64,000 nucleotides of DNA, taken from the NCBI RefSeq assembly GCF_011752995.1, contig NZ_VWWL01000015.1:124001-188000 (forward strand), written 5' to 3'. Within the stretch, counting starts at the first letter, position 1. The number at the start of each line of letters is the position of its first letter. This stretch comes from Burkholderia sp. Ax-1724 (GTDB lineage: Bacteria > Pseudomonadota > Gammaproteobacteria > Burkholderiales > Burkholderiaceae). The notes beneath the pieces were generated by a model. That model was not told the DNA's origin, searched no databases, and was given only the letters and a program-made list of their open reading frames with translations. Made by a program: the position numbers and the translations under genes. Below, in pieces: positions 59,871 through 64,000 of this stretch.

Positions 59871-59893
59871 ATTGAGGATAGGAGACACTCGTC

Positions 59894-60694
59894 ATGACAA
59901 CCGCACTCGAAAATTACAAGATTTACGCGATCAAGTACGCGCATCACGACCGCCCCGCGCGAGACAACTTTCTCGGCGGCGATCCGCATGACGTGAACAT
60001 GCCGCTCGACTATTTCGTGTGGGCCGTCGTCGGCGAGAGTCGCAGCTTTCTGGTCGATACGGGCTTCGATGCCGAAGTGGGCGCGAAGCGCCGCCGTATC
60101 ATCACGCGTCCGGTCGAAGAGGGCCTCGCCGCGATCGGCATTCACTCCAGCGCGGTGGAGGACGTGATCGTCACGCACATGCACTACGACCACGCCGGCA
60201 ACCGCTCGCTGTTTCCGAAAGCGCGCTATCACGTGCAGGATCGCGAGATGGCTTATTGCACCGGCCGCTGCATGTGCCATGGCGCGCTGAATCATCCGTT
60301 CGATCCCGAAGACGTGAAGTCGATGGTGGGCCGCATTTTCGACGGTCGCGTGGTGTTTCATGACGGGACGTCGCACATTACGCCGGGACTCAGCGTACAT
60401 CGTGTCGGCGGCCATACGGACGGCCTGCAGGTCGTACGGGTGCATACCGAGCGCGGCTGGGTCGTGCTCGCGTCGGATGCGTCGCACCTGTACGCGAACA
60501 TGGAGCAGAACCGTCCGTTTCCGGCCGTCTACAACGTCGGCGACATGATCGAAGGCTACCGCCTCGTGCATGAACTGGCCGGCTCCGCACAACATGTGAT
60601 ACCCGGCCACGATCCCGCCGTGCTGACGCGCTATCCGGCGCACAGCAAGGAAACCGAGGACTGGATCGTGCGGCTCGACGCTGCGCCGCGCTAA
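59894..60694 (+). CDS. Metallo-beta-lactamase-fold hydrolase, AHL lactonase-like
   Basis: Zinc hydrolase of 266 aa. The dinuclear metal motif THMHYDHAGNRSLFP (HxHxDH) lies near residues 94-102. Further ligands are His in VHRVGGHTDGLQVV near 174, Asp in VLASDASHLYANM near 197 and His in QHVIPGHDPAVL near 240. The sequence VNMPLDYFVWAVVGESRSFLVDTGFD is typical of the AttM/AiiA-like branch. In a catabolic regulon the natural substrate is more likely a pathway lactone than a quorum signal. GGAGACACTCGTC precedes the ATG. LacI-type site D overlaps its promoter. The next gene begins 22 bases after its stop. Confidence 0.85.
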   Translation: MTTALENYKIYAIKYAHHDRPARDNFLGGDPHDVNMPLDYFVWAVVGESRSFLVDTGFDAEVGAKRRRIITRPVEEGLAAIGIHSSAVEDVIVTHMHYDHAGNRSLFPKARYHVQDREMAYCTGRCMCHGALNHPFDPEDVKSMVGRIFDGRVVFHDGTSHITPGLSVHRVGGHTDGLQVVRVHTERGWVVLASDASHLYANMEQNRPFPAVYNVGDMIEGYRLVHELAGSAQHVIPGHDPAVLTRYPAHSKETEDWIVRLDAAPR

Positions 60695-60716
60695 TGGATT
60701 GCATGGGGGATCGTAG

Positions 60717-61703
60717 ATGAATCTGACCGTTACAGCAGCGCGCGAACTCGCACATGCATCGCTGATGCAACTCGGCTATAGCGACGCCGAAACGCGGATC
60801 ATCGTGGCGCACCTGATGGATTGCGAATTGCGCGGACTCGGCTTCAGTGGACTCGCGCGTATTCTGAGCATTGCGGAACGTCTCGCGGACACGCCACGTC
60901 CGACGCACCCGATTGCCGTCGTCAAGGAGTCCGCGGTATCGGCGCGGCTCGACGGCGGCGATCAGCTCGGCTATCTGGTCGCAGAACGCGCCACGCGGCT
61001 GGCGATCGACAAAGCGTCGAGCGCAGGCATCGCGATCGTCGGCGCGAGCAACACCTGGTACACGGGCATGCTGTCCTACTACGCGGAAATGGCCGTTGCG
61101 CAGGATCTCATCGTCATGCTCGCGTCGAACGCCTCACCGTGGGTTGCCCCGCATGGCGGTACCGAGGGCCGCTTCGGCACCAATCCGATCTGCTTCGGCT
61201 TTCCGTCGAACCGCCAGCCGGTGATCTGGGATATCGGCACCTCATCGATCATCCATGCACAGGTGAAACTCGCGCAACGCATTGGTGAAGCATTGCCGGC
61301 CGGTGTCGCATTCGATGCGGCCGGCCGCGAAACGCGCGATCCTACCGCCGCGCTCGGCGGCGCGCTGGCGCCATGGGGCGGCCACAAAGGCAGCGGCCTC
61401 GCGATCATCGTGCATCTGCTCGGCATGCTGGCCGGCTCGCCCATCATGCCGGGCGAGTTGCGCGACTTCGGCTTTCTGGCGATCGCCGTGCGGCCCGATC
61501 TGCTCACCTCGCTCGATGACTACAAGGCCGCCGTCGACGGCTATACGGATGCAATCCACTCCACCCGCCCGGTCGAAAACGGTGCGCCCGTACGTATGCC
61601 GTTCGAGCGATCGATGGCAGAGCGTGCGGCGCGCGTCGAGACCGACCGGCTCGAAATCCCCGATGAAGTGGTGCAGGCACTTCGCGCGATGTGTGGGCAG
61701 TAG
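60717..61703 (+). CDS. Malate/L-lactate dehydrogenase (Ldh2)-family oxidoreductase
   Basis: NAD(P)-dependent dehydrogenase of 328 aa of the Ldh2/MDH2 fold, which is not Rossmann. It has AHLMDCELRGLGFSGLARILSIAERL near residue 30 and GGDQLGYLVAERATRLAIDKASSAGIAIVGASNTWYTG, with the conserved S-N-T/H pocket near 108. APHGGTEGRFGTNPICFGFP lies near 142 and GGALAPWGGHKGSGLAIIVHLLGMLAG near 215. The SNTW reading replaces the more usual SNHFG, so the active-site His may be missing here; substrate inference is correspondingly weak. Family members reduce 2-keto acids or delta-1-piperideine-2-carboxylate. It probably shares a transcript with the hydrolase. Confidence 0.83.
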   Translation: MNLTVTAARELAHASLMQLGYSDAETRIIVAHLMDCELRGLGFSGLARILSIAERLADTPRPTHPIAVVKESAVSARLDGGDQLGYLVAERATRLAIDKASSAGIAIVGASNTWYTGMLSYYAEMAVAQDLIVMLASNASPWVAPHGGTEGRFGTNPICFGFPSNRQPVIWDIGTSSIIHAQVKLAQRIGEALPAGVAFDAAGRETRDPTAALGGALAPWGGHKGSGLAIIVHLLGMLAGSPIMPGELRDFGFLAIAVRPDLLTSLDDYKAAVDGYTDAIHSTRPVENGAPVRMPFERSMAERAARVETDRLEIPDEVVQALRAMCGQ

Positions 61704-61710
61704 ATTTGCC

Positions 61711-61730
61711 GCCGGGTGAAATCGCCCGGC
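61711..61730. terminator. Stem-loop after the Ldh2-type gene
   Basis: GCCGGG (61711-61716) pairs with CCCGGC (61725-61730) over an 8-base loop, just after the dehydrogenase stop and before a convergent MFS gene. No T-run follows; a weak or factor-dependent terminator at best. Confidence 0.35.
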
Positions 61731-61840
61731 AATACAGGCTTCGCCCTACGGTCGAAGACTCATGAAAAACCGGACACCACAGCTCCAACGTGCCCGGGAA
61801 ACTCAAGTGTTGCACGACGGCCCCACGACTACGGCTTCTC

Positions 61841-63058
61841 CTAAACCTCACCTCGCACCCACGCAGACGATTTCGCCCTGGCCACATAGGGATACAGCGC
61901 AAGAAAGCTCAAAGCGGAGCAAACCAGCGCGAACACCATGAACGCGAAGCCGCCCGCGAACGAATGCGTAATGCGCACGACAAAACCGACCATCAGCGGC
62001 GCGACGAAACCGCCCGCCTGACCGAAGGTATTCGCGATACCAACGAACGTGCCGCGGCCTTTCTGCGGACCGACATCGAGCAGCACGGCCGCCGTGGGCG
62101 GAAAATTGCCGTAGATGAAGAACGCCGCGACGCATAGATACGCAAGGCAGCCCGACAGGCTTTGCGCGTTGAACGTCATATACAGCGCGACGGCTGCCGC
62201 GAGATAGCCCGCCGCAATCAGTTGCGGACGATAGCGATGCAGCACCGTGCTGCTCAGCCACGCAGACAGGATCAGCCCGACGAGCCCCGCGAGATACGGA
62301 ATCGACGCGCCGTAGCCGAGCGCGTGCAGATCCAGATGACGCTCGAGCGCCAGATAGCCGGGCATCCAGCCGAGAAACCCCCAATAGCCCATGTTGAACG
62401 TCATGTAGCCGAGCATCACGAGCCACGTGCCCGGACGGCGGAACAGCCCGGACCAGCCGGATGACAGGTCTTTAGCGATAGGTTCGGCATCGCGCACGAT
62501 CTCGCCACGCGACGGTACACCGAAATACAGCACCACCGAGATCAGCAAACCTGGAATCGTGAACCAGAAGAACATCTGCCGCCATCCCGCTTCGAGCAGC
62601 AGCCATGCGGAAAGCGGCGCGACCGCCGCCGGTCCGATCGCGAGCGCGCTTTGCCACACGCCGTTGCCCGCGGCGCGTTCGCGCGATGCAAAGTTGTCGC
62701 CGACCAGCTTGTACAGCGACGCGTTCGCCGAACCTTCCGCGAGACCGAAACACAGCCGTACCGCGATCAGCGCGGTCAGCGTCTGCACGAACCCGGTGAG
62801 CCCTGTAAACAGCGACCATGCGATCGGCGCACACACCAGCAATCTTTTCGCGCCATAGCGGTCCGCCAGCATGCCGCCGGGAATCTGCATCAGCGCGTAA
62901 CCGAGCGTGAACGCGGCGAGCACCATGCCGAACGCGCCCGCATCGATCGATAGCGACCGCATCATCGTCGGCGCAGCGACCGAGATATTGATGCGATCGA
63001 GGTAGTTGACGAACTGCATAGCCCACAACAGCAAGACCAGCCGGTATCGGGATGCCAT
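61841..63058 (-). CDS. MFS transporter, anion:cation symporter (ACS)-like
   Basis: Inner-membrane carrier of 405 aa from ATG at 63058; an open frame extends upstream to 63172 without membrane-protein character. Helix 1 has LLLWAMQFVNYLDRINISVAAPTMM and the loop is GMLADRYGAKRLLVCAPIAWSLFTGLTGF. RLCFGLAEGSANASLYKLVGDNFASRERAAGNGVW lies at helices 4-5, the layout of the ACS/hexuronate-galactonate family. It follows a TctA-type gene on the same strand and is convergent with the Ldh2 gene. Probable substrates are sugar acids or similar carboxylates. Confidence 0.85.
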   Translation of the reverse strand: MASRYRLVLLLWAMQFVNYLDRINISVAAPTMMRSLSIDAGAFGMVLAAFTLGYALMQIPGGMLADRYGAKRLLVCAPIAWSLFTGLTGFVQTLTALIAVRLCFGLAEGSANASLYKLVGDNFASRERAAGNGVWQSALAIGPAAVAPLSAWLLLEAGWRQMFFWFTIPGLLISVVLYFGVPSRGEIVRDAEPIAKDLSSGWSGLFRRPGTWLVMLGYMTFNMGYWGFLGWMPGYLALERHLDLHALGYGASIPYLAGLVGLILSAWLSSTVLHRYRPQLIAAGYLAAAVALYMTFNAQSLSGCLAYLCVAAFFIYGNFPPTAAVLLDVGPQKGRGTFVGIANTFGQAGGFVAPLMVGFVVRITHSFAGGFAFMVFALVCSALSFLALYPYVARAKSSAWVRGEV

Positions 63059-63113
63059 CGCTACTCTCCGGTCGCGCCCGGCCGCGCGCAGATCGGTGCG
63101 CCGGGCCACGACG

Positions 63114-64000
63114 TTACTTGCCTTCGAATGCCCGCCGCTCCATGCCGACATCGCGGCTGCGCCGTCGGCCAATCAGCCGGCGCAGCCAGAAGCCCAACTG
63201 CACGACGATCAGTAACGCGCACAACGATACGAACGCGCAGCTGATCGGCCGCTCGACGAAGATCGCCGGATCGCCTTGCGACAGCACCATCGCGCGACGG
63301 AAATTCTCTTCGACCATCGGACCGAGCACGTAACCGAGCAGGATCGGCGCGACCGGAAACTCAAGCAGCACGAACACCGCGCCCACCAGTCCGAAGACCA
63401 GCACTTCGAGCACTTCGAACAGGCTGTTGTTGGTCGAGTACACACCAACCGCGATGAAGAACAGCGCCGCAGGAAACAGCAGCCGGTACGGCACGCGCAG
63501 CATGCGTACCCACAGGCCGATCAGCGGCACGTTCAGCACGATCAGCAGGACGTTGCCGATCCAGAAACTCGCGATCAAGCCCCAGAACAGATCGGCATGC
63601 TGCACGATCAGTTGCGGGCCGGGCTGGATGCCCTGGATCAGCAGCGCGCCGAGGATGAGCGCCATCACCGCATCGCCGGGAATGCCGAGCGACATCGTCG
63701 GAATGAAGTCGACCTGGGTCTTCGAATGCGACGCCGCCTCGGGACTCGCAACGCCTTCGATCGCCCCCTGCCCGAAGCGTCCTGGCTGACGCGCGATACG
63801 CTTTTCAAGCGCGTACGCGATGAACGTCGTGATCGTCGGCCCCGTACCGGGCATCGCGCCAAACAGCGTACCGATCAGCGTACCGCGCGCGATAGGCCCC
63901 GCCGCCTGCCTCAACTCCGCACCGCTCGGTCGCATGTCGCGCAGGCTCACCTTCGTGCCGCTGCCGACCGCGTCCATGCAGTTGACGTTGCGCAGAAATT
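63114..64000 (-). CDS. tctA: TctA-family tripartite tricarboxylate transporter large permease, cut by right edge
   Basis: C-terminal 294 residues of a large permease (full-length TctA is about 500 aa with 10-12 helices). The frame is open through to the window end, reading FLRNVNCMDAVGSGT upstream of the first internal ATG (63977); that ATG is therefore not the start. The conserved motif LFGAMPGTGPTITTFIAYALEKR and the second GVASPEAASHSKTQVDFIPTMSLGIPGDAVMALILGALL (the Gly-Pro-Gly loops of TctA) are present. VEENFRRAMVLSQGDPAIFVERP marks the C terminus. The small permease TctB and binding protein TctC are not visible and should lie to the right. Confidence 0.86.
   Translation of the reverse strand, partial: FLRNVNCMDAVGSGTKVSLRDMRPSGAELRQAAGPIARGTLIGTLFGAMPGTGPTITTFIAYALEKRIARQPGRFGQGAIEGVASPEAASHSKTQVDFIPTMSLGIPGDAVMALILGALLIQGIQPGPQLIVQHADLFWGLIASFWIGNVLLIVLNVPLIGLWVRMLRVPYRLLFPAALFFIAVGVYSTNNSLFEVLEVLVFGLVGAVFVLLEFPVAPILLGYVLGPMVEENFRRAMVLSQGDPAIFVERPISCAFVSLCALLIVVQLGFWLRRLIGRRRSRDVGMERRAFEGK

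Noticed and set aside
58559..60643. Very long minus-strand frame suggesting a LacI fusion protein
   Set aside because: The part upstream of about 59670 is opposite the metallo-hydrolase gene and has shadow composition; only the LacI portion is real.
1..64000. CRISPR arrays, insertion sequences, tRNA or rRNA genes
   Set aside because: No regularly spaced repeats, transposase motifs, terminal inverted repeats or tRNA-like clover-leaf sequences were noticed while reading; short RNAs could still be missed without a covariance search.

Overview
The window is a dense, GC-rich stretch of catabolic genes from a Gram-negative bacterium. It is most likely one of the Burkholderiaceae (Burkholderia, Paraburkholderia or Caballeronia type). 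The reasons are the two OmpC-like Porin_4 porins, the repeated Liv-type ABC importers for carboxylates, the AAHS-family transporters, and operons read by IclR, LysR, GntR and LacI regulators. I see no rRNA, tRNA, phage, insertion sequence or CRISPR array. Such clusters usually sit on secondary chromosomes or megaplasmids of this group, but that is inference.

Left part: (1) 1-3779, a Liv importer (binding protein, LivH, and a LivM-LivG fusion cut by the left edge), divergent from an IclR regulator with a textbook IclR box between them; then a SotB-like exporter. (2) 6171-16131, a minus-strand operon under a divergent LysR regulator: dihydroxy-acid dehydratase-like enzyme, AAHS transporter, TauD/TfdA dioxygenase, two-subunit aconitase X, FAD oxidoreductase, second AAHS transporter, porin. 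The pathway is not one I can name. (3) 17436-20334, vanR-vanA-vanB for vanillate O-demethylation. (4) 20470-31202, an IclR-linked operon of binding protein, LivHMGF, hydantoinase/oxoprolinase subunits A and B, and a class III aminotransferase.

Middle: (5) 31278-43853, a long minus-strand run behind a strong sigma70-like promoter: MFS transporter, MmgE/PrpD, three beta-hydroxyacid dehydrogenase paralogues, NIPSNAP, aldehyde dehydrogenase, two carboxymuconolactone decarboxylase-like proteins, a second MFS transporter, cupin, small unknown ORF and a phosphoglycerate mutase, ending at a GntR regulator. A short-chain dehydrogenase and a porin follow (44097-46220).

Right part: (6) 46455-61703, a three-component Rieske dioxygenase (beta, alpha, ferredoxin, with the reductase encoded separately), a TPP-dependent enzyme, a third Liv importer, a small alpha/beta protein, a short-chain dehydrogenase, a LacI regulator, a lactonase-like metallo-hydrolase and an Ldh2-type dehydrogenase. 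Four near-identical palindromes with core AGCGCT, plus a weaker fifth, sit in the promoter regions of these transcription units. They tie them into one probable LacI-controlled regulon, which I regard as the most informative new observation. The window ends with an MFS transporter and the start-truncated remainder of a TctA-type permease.
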